A DNA stretch of 64,000 bases, from positions 38,849 through 102,848 of the forward strand of contig DCID01000009.1 of the NCBI GenBank assembly GCA_002315745.1, written 5' to 3'. Both the position numbers and the translations under genes were made by a program. The first letter of the stretch is position 1; every line of letters starts with the position of its first letter. This DNA comes from Bacteroidales bacterium UBA1735. Its GTDB lineage: Bacteria; Bacteroidota; Bacteroidia; Bacteroidales; Paludibacteraceae. Of this stretch, positions 50,804-60,000 are shown piece after piece. The notes below the pieces were generated by a model, which saw only the letters and a list, made by a program, of their open reading frames with translations, was not told the origin of the DNA and did no database searches.

Positions 50804-52837
50804 TTAACTCTTAACTCTTTCCAAAAACTCTTCCTCGGATACTAAAGGGATTCCGAGAGCCTCGGCTTTCTTGCGTTTTTCGGCACCCATGTTTTCGCCT
50901 GCAAGGATGAAGGTGGTGTTCTTGGATACCGATCCTACGTTCTTGCCGCTATGTGCTTCAATCATTGCCTTGTATTCGTCGCGCGAGTGGTGCGCAAAAG
51001 TACCAGAGATAACAATCGACTGCCCTGCTAATTTGTCGGACAATATAGGCAGTTGTTCGTTAGATACCATCTGTAAACCAGCTTGTTGTAATCGTGCCAA
51101 TATCTGTTGATTGCTCTCGTCTTGGAAGAAAGAAATGATATTGTCCGCTATTTGTTCACCTACATCTTCGATGACAACCAACTGCTCCTTAGTGGCTTGC
51201 GAGAGGGCTTCTAAAGATGGGAAAATCCGAGCGATTTTTTTGGCCGTTGTCTCACCCACCATACGAATACCGATGGCGAACAGTACCCGAGCCCAAGGCA
51301 CTTGCTTGGAGGCTTCTATACCTGCCAATATATTGTCCGCGGACTTATCTCCCAATCGTTCTTGACGGGCTATATCTTCTTTGCGCAAATCATAGATGTC
51401 AGCAATGGAGTGGAGTAGTCCCTGCTCAAAGAGGAGGTCAATCGTTTCTTCTCCCAAGCCGTCTATGTTCATCGCCTTACGCGAAACGAAATGTTCTATC
51501 TTGCCTTTTATTTGTGGCGGACAGCCACTCTCGTTCGGACACCGCCATGCTGCTTCTCCTTCTACTCGCACTAACTGCGCGCCACATTCTGGGCAGGTCG
51601 TTGGGAATATCCATTGCACTTTTTGATCTTCTTGAACTCTTTGCTGGGCTACTCCCGTAATCTTCGGAATAATCTCTCCGCCTTTCTCTACCCATACTTC
51701 ATCTCCTTCGTGAATACCGAGTTGTCGAATAAAATCCTCGTTATGGAGGGTGGCGCGTTGTACGATCGTGCCTGATAACTGCACAGGATCGAGATTGGCT
51801 ACAGGGGTGATGACTCCAGTACGACCTATTTGATACGTGATCGCGCGCAGGCGCGTGTGCTGTTTCTCGGCGGGGAACTTATAGGCTATCGCCCATCGAG
51901 GTGTCTTGGCGGTATAGCCGAGTGACTGCTGTGTGGCAATATCGTTCACCTTGAGTACTATACCATCGGTGGCTACAGGCAAGTTCTTACGCTCCGTATC
52001 CCAATAATGGATATAGTTCATCACTTCCTCTATGGAATGGCAGACCCGAATGGCATCTGAAATGGGGAAACCCCACTGCCGTGCGGTCTCTAACCGTTCG
52101 TAATGCGTATCACCAGGTAGGTTATCGCCCAACATATAATAGAGATAACACGTTAAACCACGACGCGCTACTTCGGCAGGGTCTTGTAGTTTAAGAGTGC
52201 CACTTGCCGCATTACGCGGATTAGCAAAGAGAGGTTCCTCTTGTTCTTCCCGCTCCTTATTTAGTCGCTCAAAACTTGCCCAAGGCAATAATACCTCGCC
52301 TCTTAACTCCAAGAAAGACGGTTTCCCCTCAACGGGGAAACCCACGGAAGGGGCTGTTAGTGGTATGCTTTGTATGGTTTTGATATTGGCTAAGACATCG
52401 TCGCCTCGAACTCCATCTCCCCGTGTTACAGCATGGGTGAGTTGTCCATTCTCGTACCACAACGAAATACTCAGTCCGTCGAACTTGAGTTCGCACACGA
52501 TCTCTACATGGATAGGTAATTTGCGTAACCAGTCCTCTATCTCGTCTTGCGAATAACTATTGGCGAGCGACAACATAGGGTACTTATGTGTAATGGTCGC
52601 AAACTTAGTTGTTTTCCCCAAATCACTTCCCACATGCTGTGTGGGTGAGTTCTTGTCCGCCATTTCGGGATGGGCACCTTCTAAATCTTGCAAGCGCCGC
52701 ATCTTAGCATCAAACTCCTGATCAGATAGAGTGGGTTGATTAAGGACATAGTAGAGGCGGTTAGCCTCCTCTAACTCCTTGCGCAATGCCCGAATCTCAT
52801 CGCGCTCCTGTTCGTCTATTTGAGTAAATAAATCCAT
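50804..52837 (-). CDS. ligA: NAD-dependent DNA ligase
   Basis: Seals DNA nicks using NAD. The 677-residue protein has the Ia domain, then the adenylation site CELKFDGLSISLWYENG with catalytic Lys near residue 119, VTRGDGVRGDDV, NPRNAASGTLKLQD, the OB fold, a Cys4 zinc finger (CPECGAQLV, then CPNESGCPPQ near 430), helix-hairpin-helix repeats and a C-terminal BRCT domain (SIVISGTFAHHSRDEYKAMIEAHSGK). Residues about 162-173 (APSVGFPVEGKP) come from the 35-bp palindromic element, in a surface loop before ELRGEVLLP. The last residues RVKS and the stop lie in an AACTCTTAACTCTT repeat. Confidence 0.97.
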   Translation of the reverse strand: MDLFTQIDEQERDEIRALRKELEEANRLYYVLNQPTLSDQEFDAKMRRLQDLEGAHPEMADKNSPTQHVGSDLGKTTKFATITHKYPMLSLANSYSQDEIEDWLRKLPIHVEIVCELKFDGLSISLWYENGQLTHAVTRGDGVRGDDVLANIKTIQSIPLTAPSVGFPVEGKPSFLELRGEVLLPWASFERLNKEREEQEEPLFANPRNAASGTLKLQDPAEVARRGLTCYLYYMLGDNLPGDTHYERLETARQWGFPISDAIRVCHSIEEVMNYIHYWDTERKNLPVATDGIVLKVNDIATQQSLGYTAKTPRWAIAYKFPAEKQHTRLRAITYQIGRTGVITPVANLDPVQLSGTIVQRATLHNEDFIRQLGIHEGDEVWVEKGGEIIPKITGVAQQRVQEDQKVQWIFPTTCPECGAQLVRVEGEAAWRCPNESGCPPQIKGKIEHFVSRKAMNIDGLGEETIDLLFEQGLLHSIADIYDLRKEDIARQERLGDKSADNILAGIEASKQVPWARVLFAIGIRMVGETTAKKIARIFPSLEALSQATKEQLVVIEDVGEQIADNIISFFQDESNQQILARLQQAGLQMVSNEQLPILSDKLAGQSIVISGTFAHHSRDEYKAMIEAHSGKNVGSVSKNTTFILAGENMGAEKRKKAEALGIPLVSEEEFLERVKS
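52320..52354 (-). repeat. 35-bp palindromic element inside ligA
   Basis: Perfect 9-bp stem GGTTTCCCC/GGGGAAACC (52320-52328, 52334-52342), 5-base loop, then CACGGAAGGGGC. It differs from the rsgA copy at one loop base. It encodes APSVGFPVEGKP on the minus strand. Confidence 0.96.
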
Positions 52838-54414
52838 TAAGGAACGATGATCTTAAAGTGCTTAACTCGTCCTTTTCCATCTGCATCGTATCGATAGATC
52901 TCCACTATATATACCCCTGAATGTAGTGGGCTGTCCACATATTGGATATCGGTATCATCCTCGGTTGGATAGATAGGATGGTCTAATTTCTGCTCTTGCA
53001 TAAGATGACCATCCACGGAGTAGATGCGAATATAACTCTCTTCGGAGAACCGAGCGGCATTGCTTACCTCTATTATATCACTGCCATAATAGATTTTCAT
53101 AGCATTAATACCCACTTCGGTGGTGGGGTTGGGTCGTAATTTCAATCCCACTAATACAGGGTCATGATCCGAGCAACGGAACATCGTAGTATCGCCACTT
53201 TCATAAGTGTACTTATCCAACTCGTCTGAGTTAATATGATAAACGGCCATACCTGTGACTTGCTGATACATGGAACTATCGCACAAGGCATGATCTAAAT
53301 AACCCGCCTCGTTATTATAGGTATAACTATAACTTTGCTTGGCATAGAAGGCGTTATGCAAATCAATGAAGTGAGCGTCGCGGAAGACTTCGATAGGATC
53401 TTCGTAGGCATAGGCATTCAAGTCGCCCATCACTAAGATGTTTTCTTCTTTGATAGCATTCTTGAACTTGTTGTATTTAGTTACAACCGCATTGGCTTCT
53501 TGCACGCGCTCTTCATTGTATGCTCCTTGGCAATCGGTGCTTGTACCTCCAGACTTGGCTTTAAAGTGGTTCAGCGAGAAGATGAATCGCTCCATAGTCG
53601 CTTTCTCCATAAAAACCATCATCATTTTACGATCTTTCACGATGGCGTCAATCCCTTGTAGAGCACTAGCTGTTTCCACTACATCGGTGCAGTAGACATA
53701 GCCCGATTTGGTATAGGTGCCTGAAACAGCATCTGTGCCTTTCACATAGGTGAAGTTGCGCCCCGTATTTTTAGTTAAGTCGTCGGCTATCTCTTTGAGT
53801 GCACCATCGCCTTTCTGCACCTCTACAAAACCATAGATATCGGCATTGATTTTTGCCAACGCTTTACTAATCTTTGTACGCTGTTTCTGATGCTCCGCCA
53901 AACTGCGAGGACCTCGATCATGGTACGAACTGAAGTCGGTGAGGTAATACTCCAAGTTCATAGCACAAACGAGCAAAGTATGCTCACCCCGTATATCTAC
54001 GCTTGGCACGTTCGCTTGCAAGTCCGCACGGCTATTGCCTTTCCAGTCTCCGCTTTTGAAGGTAAGGGATGAGGAAGATATTTTAGCCACCATGTTATAA
54101 ATCATTTCACCCGTACGGTGATAGCCACTAATCCCCGAGATATACACTTTACCATTTTTGTTCAAACTGCTATAATAACTGCACTCGCTGGGGTAGGCTA
54201 TGTTGGTTGGTGTAAAAATACGCCGAGGGGAGACATAGTAACCGCCGTTGTTAGAAACAACGTACATAGGGGTAGCAAATACCATTGTTTGACCACTATA
54301 TTTACTAAGTTCACTCACTGTCCAAGTAGCAGGGTTATTGATTCTCAATGTGTCATAGGCAAACACCCAAACTGCCATCCAAGAGCATAAAAAAAGACTT
54401 AATATTTTGCGCAT
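52837..54414 (-). CDS. Secreted endonuclease/exonuclease/phosphatase family protein
   Basis: A 525-residue exported protein with a signal peptide (ILSLFLCSWMAVWVFA), a short N-terminal domain and an endonuclease/exonuclease/phosphatase fold: IYGFVEVQKGDGALKEIADDL (metal-binding Glu, about residue 195), FSLNHFKAKSG, ILVMGDLNAYAYEDP (Asp-Asn pair, about 320) and CSDHDPVLVGL (Asp-His pair, about 415). The C-terminal 80 residues (YIRIYSVDGHLMQEQKL, then HSGVYIVEIYRYD) match the type IX secretion sorting-domain pattern, so export to the surface is likely. Extracellular DNA degradation is the usual role. It overlaps ligA by 1 base. Confidence 0.88.
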   Translation of the reverse strand: MRKILSLFLCSWMAVWVFAYDTLRINNPATWTVSELSKYSGQTMVFATPMYVVSNNGGYYVSPRRIFTPTNIAYPSECSYYSSLNKNGKVYISGISGYHRTGEMIYNMVAKISSSSLTFKSGDWKGNSRADLQANVPSVDIRGEHTLLVCAMNLEYYLTDFSSYHDRGPRSLAEHQKQRTKISKALAKINADIYGFVEVQKGDGALKEIADDLTKNTGRNFTYVKGTDAVSGTYTKSGYVYCTDVVETASALQGIDAIVKDRKMMMVFMEKATMERFIFSLNHFKAKSGGTSTDCQGAYNEERVQEANAVVTKYNKFKNAIKEENILVMGDLNAYAYEDPIEVFRDAHFIDLHNAFYAKQSYSYTYNNEAGYLDHALCDSSMYQQVTGMAVYHINSDELDKYTYESGDTTMFRCSDHDPVLVGLKLRPNPTTEVGINAMKIYYGSDIIEVSNAARFSEESYIRIYSVDGHLMQEQKLDHPIYPTEDDTDIQYVDSPLHSGVYIVEIYRYDADGKGRVKHFKIIVP

Positions 54415-54441
54415 AAGCTATAAATTTTACAAAATTGCGCA

Positions 54442-54472
54442 CAAAGATACGATTTTTTTTGGATTATTCCAA
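54442..54472 (-). promoter_or_regulatory. Bacteroidetes-type promoter for the secreted nuclease
   Basis: Minus strand TTG (54470-54472) and TATCTTTG (54442-54449). Its -33 element lies in the palindrome TTTTGGATTATTCCAAAA, shared with the divergent promoter at 54459-54489. Confidence 0.83.
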
Positions 54473-54489
54473 AATAAATTGTAATTTTG
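54459..54489 (+). promoter_or_regulatory. Bacteroidetes-type promoter for divIC-ruvC
   Basis: TTG (54459-54461) and TAATTTTG (54482-54489), 20-nt spacing. It interlocks with the minus-strand promoter at 54442-54472. Confidence 0.85.
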
Positions 54490-54510
54490 CAGCCGAAAAG
54501 GTAAAAAAAT

Positions 54511-54783
54511 ATGCAATTGCCCAATAAATATGTGATAACGTTGCTCATTTTTGCAGTCGTGATAGGTTTTGTAGGTGAGCAGAGTTTGCGTGTGAGAATT
54601 AAGAAGGCGATCCAAATCCGTCAATTGGAGCGTAAACGCGATGCTTATGTGCGTTCTATAGAGGAGGCAAAGCGTACCATCAACTATTTACAATCTACGG
54701 ATAGTATGGAGCGCTACGCACGCGAACATTATTTAATGCATACCGATAAGGAGGATGTGTTCCTCATCAACGAAGATGATTGA
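54511..54783 (+). CDS. Septum formation initiator, DivIC/FtsB-like
   Basis: A 90-residue bitopic membrane protein with a short cytoplasmic start, one helix (VITLLIFAVVIGFVG) and a coiled-coil periplasmic region (RIKKAIQIRQLERKRDAYVRSIEEAKRTINYLQ). The ERYAREHYLMHTDKEDVFLI segment near the end is the typical FtsB/DivIC signature. It is expected to act in the FtsQ-L-B part of the divisome. It overlaps ruvC by 8 bases. Confidence 0.9.
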   Translation: MQLPNKYVITLLIFAVVIGFVGEQSLRVRIKKAIQIRQLERKRDAYVRSIEEAKRTINYLQSTDSMERYAREHYLMHTDKEDVFLINEDD

Positions 54784-55399
54784 TCACTTAGTCACACATC
54801 ATCGCGTGTTGGGTATTGACCCAGGTACTCTATTTATGGGATGGGCGGTTTTGGATACGGAAGGTAAGAATGCTCATCTGGTGGATTTTAATGTGTGTGA
54901 TGTCCATAAGATAGATGGTCAATATGCCCGTTTGCAGAAGGAATTCTTTTTTTTGCAGGAACTCATTGATACCTATCATCCCACCGAACTGGCGATTGAG
55001 ACACAGTTCGTGGATAAGAATCCGCAAACGATGATCAAGATTGTGCATGCCCAAGGTGTGGCTATTGCGGCGGCGCTATCCCGTGATCTGCCTATTAATG
55101 AGTACTCTCCCATGAAGATCAAGATGGCTATCACGGGTAATGGACATTCAACAAAGGAACAGGTGGCAGATATGTTGCAGCGTTTCCTCAAGATCCCAAC
55201 CGAACGGATGCCTAAGAAGTTGGATGCTACAGATGCATTAGGTATTGCATATTGTCATTTCTTACAGTTAGGATTGCCGCTGAAAGCGGAGCATGGCGCC
55301 AAAGATTGGACAACCTTTGCTAAGCAAAAAGGACTGACGGACAAGGAACTTACAACCCCTAATCAAAAACTTTTAGCGGCTTTACATGCAAAAAAGTAA
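54776..55399 (+). CDS. ruvC: Crossover junction endodeoxyribonuclease RuvC
   Basis: Resolves Holliday junctions with RuvAB. The 207-residue protein has catalytic Asp in VLGIDPGTLFMGWAVLD near residue 14, Glu in ELAIETQFVDKNPQTMIK near 68, and the C-terminal acidic pair in MPKKLDATDALGIAYCH near 145-148. A C-terminal extension of about 35 residues (ending KLLAALHAKK) is beyond the E. coli length but common in Bacteroidetes. The start at 54776 overlaps divIC; the upstream ATG at 54755 would add seven residues. Confidence 0.96.
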   Translation: MIDHLVTHHRVLGIDPGTLFMGWAVLDTEGKNAHLVDFNVCDVHKIDGQYARLQKEFFFLQELIDTYHPTELAIETQFVDKNPQTMIKIVHAQGVAIAAALSRDLPINEYSPMKIKMAITGNGHSTKEQVADMLQRFLKIPTERMPKKLDATDALGIAYCHFLQLGLPLKAEHGAKDWTTFAKQKGLTDKELTTPNQKLLAALHAKK

Positions 55400-55407
55400 T
55401 AAAAAAT

Positions 55408-55438
55408 TTGCATGTTCCAAAAAAAAGTCGTACCTTTG
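55408..55438 (+). promoter_or_regulatory. Bacteroidetes-type promoter for ferredoxin
   Basis: TTG (55408-55410) and TACCTTTG (55431-55438), 20-nt spacing, with a leader of about 45 bases. Confidence 0.87.
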
Positions 55439-55488
55439 CACCCGATTTCGAATAAACGTTCAATTTATTTAGTTAAAATATTAAGATT

Positions 55489-55653
55489 ATGGCTTACAAA
55501 ATTTCAACCGATTGTATCGCATGCGGTACTTGCAAGGACGAGTGCCCAATGGGAGCTATCTCCGAAGGCGATATTTACAGCATTGATCCAGATATCTGCT
55601 CTGAGTGTGGAACTTGCGCAGATGTTTGCCCAAGTGGTGCTATTTCCAAGTAA
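55489..55653 (+). CDS. 2[4Fe-4S] ferredoxin
   Basis: A 54-residue clostridial-type ferredoxin. Two cluster motifs are visible, CIACGTCKDECP (residues 9-20) and CSECGTCADVCP (37-48), each C-x2-C-x2-C-x3-C-P, giving two [4Fe-4S] clusters. It is a low-potential electron carrier, and pyruvate:ferredoxin oxidoreductase, a likely partner, is encoded 1.4 kb downstream. The gene has its own promoter and terminator, consistent with high expression. It is too short for many gene finders but unmistakable by sequence. Confidence 0.98.
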   Translation: MAYKISTDCIACGTCKDECPMGAISEGDIYSIDPDICSECGTCADVCPSGAISK

Positions 55654-55675
55654 TAGACCTTGGTTTTTTAGCGTA

Positions 55676-55712
55676 GAAGGGATGGTTTTTGACTGTCCCT
55701 TCATTTTTTTTG
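55676..55712 (+). terminator. Rho-independent terminator after ferredoxin
   Basis: Seven-base stem GAAGGGA/TCCCTTC (55676-55682, 55696-55702) with a 13-base loop, followed by ATTTTTTTTG. Confidence 0.88.
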
Positions 55713-55732
55713 AAAAAAATGTAACGTAAAAG

Positions 55733-55763
55733 TTGCAAATATGAAAAAAAAGTTGTAATTTTG
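55733..55763 (+). promoter_or_regulatory. Bacteroidetes-type promoter for the second DUF4143 ATPase
   Basis: TTG (55733-55735) and TAATTTTG (55756-55763), 20-nt spacing. An upstream ATG at 55761 overlaps the -7 box, so the start is set at 55788. Confidence 0.86.
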
Positions 55764-55787
55764 CACGCTGAAAAAGAAAATTGGCTT

Positions 55788-57017
55788 ATGTTAGACGCTT
55801 TTTTTAGAATTCATGACTTCTTAGTTGCGCATGCGCACACGCCTGTTCGTCGTCATTTAATGGACGAAATTGATTGGAATGATCGCCTTATTGCTATTAA
55901 GGGTGGTCGTGGTGTTGGTAAGACTGACTTCCTTTTAGCTCGTGCCAAGGAGATTGAGGATATGGATCGCCGTTCTCACTTGGAGATGCCTACCCATCGC
56001 GGGAAAACATCCCCTCTGCAGCGACCCTGTTTGTACGTGAATCTCAATAACTTCTATTTCTCGGAGCATTCCCTATTGGATTTTGCTGGCGCGTTTGTGA
56101 AGGAAGGTGGACAATATCTGCTGATTGACCAGACGTTCAAGTATCCTAATTGGTCGAAGGAACTGCGCAAGTGTCACGATAAGTACAAGGATCTGCATAT
56201 TGTCTTCTGTGCTTCCTCGGTGATGCCGTTGGTGGAGGAGAATAAGGATCTGGCTCCTATCGTGAAGGTGTATAATCTTCGTGGTTTCTCATTCCGTGAG
56301 TTCTTGAGTATTAAAACCGGACTTGATTTCCCATCCTATACGATGGAAGAACTGATGCATAGTCATGCTTCTATCTCCCGGGAGATTAGTGAACGCGTTA
56401 ATCCATTGGACTATTTTGGTGAGTATTTGCGCCATGGTTACTATCCCTCTTTCTTGGAGCAACGTAACTTTGAAGATCATCTGCTTAAAACGATGAACAT
56501 GATCCTGGAAATTGATGTGTTGATCATTAAGCAGATAGAGGTGAGCAACTTACCTAAACTGCGCAAACTCATCAATGAGATGCTGATGTCTACTCCTTGT
56601 GCGCTCAACGTGAGCAATTTATCCGACGCTATCGAAACCTCGCGTGCAACCACGATGAACTATATTAAGTACCTTAAGGATGCTCGCTTGCTCAATCTTC
56701 TCTATATGGAAGGTAAGGAGTTCCCGATGAAGCCGCAGAAAGTGTATATGCAGAACCCTAATATTGCCTATATGTGTGTGGAACGTGAACCTAAACCGCA
56801 AGATGTGTATGAAACATTCTTCTATACCGCCCTACACGTTGAACATAAGGTGAATGCTACTGAGCGTAATGCCATGTTTGTGGTGGATAATAAATTTTAT
56901 TTTGATGTGAAAGCGGATACACCTACGCGCGAGAGTATTCGTCCCACCGCAGTGGGCAACCTTCAGCTCGGTCGAGGTAACCTTATGCCTCTATGGCTCC
57001 TTGGTTTCCTCTATTAG
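55788..57017 (+). CDS. AAA ATPase with DUF4143-like domain
   Basis: A 409-residue P-loop ATPase. Walker A GGRGVGKTD near residues 38-46; a Walker B-like strand YLLIDQTFKYPNW near 107, where the usual Asp-Glu is Asp-Gln; HIVFCASSVMPL; and LRGFSFREFLSI near 175. The C-terminal half (HGYYPSFLEQ, then ETSRATTMNYIKYLKDARLLNLLY) matches the DUF4143/AAA_14 pattern with a winged-helix-like part. The Glu-to-Gln change in the Walker B could weaken hydrolysis, but this needs an alignment. The role of the family is unknown. It is a distant relative of the 16694-17947 protein. The gap before the oxidoreductase gene contains CTAG-rich short repeats. Confidence 0.85.
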   Translation: MLDAFFRIHDFLVAHAHTPVRRHLMDEIDWNDRLIAIKGGRGVGKTDFLLARAKEIEDMDRRSHLEMPTHRGKTSPLQRPCLYVNLNNFYFSEHSLLDFAGAFVKEGGQYLLIDQTFKYPNWSKELRKCHDKYKDLHIVFCASSVMPLVEENKDLAPIVKVYNLRGFSFREFLSIKTGLDFPSYTMEELMHSHASISREISERVNPLDYFGEYLRHGYYPSFLEQRNFEDHLLKTMNMILEIDVLIIKQIEVSNLPKLRKLINEMLMSTPCALNVSNLSDAIETSRATTMNYIKYLKDARLLNLLYMEGKEFPMKPQKVYMQNPNIAYMCVEREPKPQDVYETFFYTALHVEHKVNATERNAMFVVDNKFYFDVKADTPTRESIRPTAVGNLQLGRGNLMPLWLLGFLY

Positions 57018-57083
57018 ATATTCTAGTCGTTCTAGACTATCTAGACTTCTATAGTCCCTAAATTCTATAAATATACAAAAAAG

Positions 57084-60000
57084 ATGTCAAAAGAAAAGAA
57101 ATTCATGACTTGTGATGGAAACGCGGCAGCGGCGCACATAGCATATATGTTCACCGAAGTAGCAGCTATCTATCCTATTACGCCATCATCGCCTATGGCT
57201 GAAAATGTAGACGAATGGGCTGCCGTAGGGCGCAAGAACTTGTTTGGCGAAACCGTACTCGTACAAGAGATGCAATCGGAGGCTGGTGCCGCTGGTGCTG
57301 TTCATGGTTCGCTGAGCGCAGGTGCACTTACTACCACTTTTACAGCCAGTCAGGGATTATTACTGATGATCCCTAATATGTATAAGATCGCAGGAGAACT
57401 CCTTCCCACTGTCTTCCACGTTTCCGCGCGCACGCTCGCTTCGCATGTGCTCTGTATCTTTGGTGATCACCAGGATGTGATGGCTTGCCGCCAAACAGGT
57501 TTTGCTATGCTGTCCGAGGGTAGTGTACAGGAAGTGATGGATTTGGCAGGTGTTGCACACCTCTCTACCATCAAGACTCGTGTGCCTTTCCTCAACTTCT
57601 TCGATGGTTTCCGTACCTCGCATGAGTATCAGAAAGTGGAAGTGGTCGATATGGAAGATCTCCGTCCTTTAGTGGATATGGAAGCCGTAGAGGCATTCCG
57701 CAATCGCGCTATGAGTCCTATGCATCCGAATACTCGTGGTCTAAACGAGAACCCGGATGTATTCTTCACCCACCGCGAGAGTTGTAACCGCTATTACGAT
57801 GCTGTGGCAGATGTCGTATCCGATTATATGGATAAGATCTCTAAGATTACAGGTCGTACCTATCGTCCCTTCTCGTATTATGGCGCCAAAGATGCTGAGA
57901 ACATCATCATCGCTATGGGTAGCGTCTGCGAGTGCCTTAAAGAAGTAATCGATTACGAGGCTGCTAAGGGCAATAAACTCGGTATGATCAATGTACACCT
58001 CTATCGTCCTTTCTCGCTCAAGTACCTCAAGGAAGCACTCCCTGCATCGGTTAAACGTATCTGTGTGCTCGATCGTACGAAAGAGCCAGGTGCCAATGGT
58101 GAGCCTCTTTTCCTCGATGTTAAGGCTGCGCTTGACGAACTGGGCATGCAGAATTTGCTCGTCATCGGTGGACGTTATGGTTTGGGTAGTAATGATACGA
58201 CACCTGCTCAGATGCTCGCTGTCTATGAGAACCTCGCACTCCCAATGCCGAAGGATCATTTCACCGTGGGTATAAATGACGATGTTACTTTCCTCAGTCT
58301 ACCCGTGGGCGAAGAGATTGCTATGGGTGGCAAGGGAATGTTCCAAGCCAAGTTCTATGGTCTCGGTGCTGATGGTACGGTTGGCGCGAACAAGAATAGT
58401 GTCAAGATCATCGGTGACTCTACCGATAAGTACTGCCAAGCATATTTCTCCTATGATAGTAAGAAATCGGGTGGTTTCACTTGCTCGCACTTGCGTTTTG
58501 GTGACGAACCTATTCATTCCACGTATCTTGTGACGACGCCTAACTTCGTGGCTTGCCACGTCCAAGCATACTTGAATATGTATGACGTGACCCGTGGCTT
58601 GCAGAAGGACGGAACGTTCCTGCTCAATACGATATGGGATGGCGAGGAACTGAAAAAGAACTTGCCTGCTAAGGTGAAGAAATATTTCGCCCTTAATAAC
58701 ATAAAGGTGTACTACATCAACGCCACCAAGATTGCACAAGAGATCGGCTTAGGTAATCGTACCAACACCATCCTTCAATCTGCATTCTTCCGCATCACGG
58801 GTGTCATCCCTGTGGAGAAAGCCGTAGAAGAGATGAAGCACTTTATTGTTAAGTCCTATGGCAAGAAGGGTGAAGATGTAGTCAATAAGAACTACGCGGC
58901 TGTCGATCGTGGTGATGAGTATAAACTGCTCGACATCGATCCTGCATGGGCTTCTATCGAAGTGAAGGATGCTCCTCTTGGCGTTCAAGCAGGTGATCCG
59001 GACTTCATCAAGAACCTCGTTCGTCCTATCAATGCGCAAGATGGTGACTTACTGCCTGTTTCTGCCTTCAAGGGTATCGAAGATGGCGTATGGCAATCGG
59101 GTACAGCTAAGTTTGAGAAACGTGGTGTATCTGCCTTCGTGCCAGTATGGGAGAGTGAGAACTGTATTGAGTGCAATAAGTGCGCATACGTCTGCCCTCA
59201 CGCATGTATCCGTCCGTTCGTCTTAGACGAGAATGAGGTGAAGGGACTGAATGCCGTGACTCGCGAATTAAAAGCTCCTGCTGCTCTCAAAGGTATGCAT
59301 TTCCGCGTCCAAGTGGGCGTGATGGACTGCCTTGGCTGCGGCAACTGTGTGGATGTCTGCCCAGGTAACCCGAAGACGGGCAAAGCCTTGAAGATGGTTG
59401 ACTTGCAGAGCCAACTCGCTGAAGCCGACAACTGGAACTACTGCGCTGAGCATGTTAAGAGTAAACAAGACCTCATCGATATCACTTCTAATGTCAAGAA
59501 TAGCCAGTTTGCGACACCTCTGTTTGAGTTCTCGGGTGCTTGCTCGGGCTGCGGTGAGACTCCATATGTGAAGTTACTGAGCCAACTCTTTGGTGATCGT
59601 CAGATTGTTGGTAATGCTACTGGTTGCTCGTCTATCTACTCGGCAGCTGTACCTTCCACACCTTATACAACCAACGAAAAGGGTCAAGGTCCGTCATGGT
59701 CTAACTCCCTCTTCGAGGATTTCTGTGAGTTCGCACTCGGTATGCAGATTGCCCATCGTAAGATGAAAGAGCGCATCGAACTTCTCATGAAGAAAGGGCT
59801 CGAATGTGATTGCTGCAACGATGAACTCAAAGCCATGTTCACCGAGTGGATTGCCAATCAGAATAGTGCCGAAGTGACCAAGCGTCTCTTTGAACCATTG
59901 GTAGCTGCCATGGAGAAATGTGGTTGCGACACCTGCAAGCAGATTTTGGCTTGTAAGGATCACCTCATCAAACGTAGCCAATGGGCTATTGGTGGTGATG

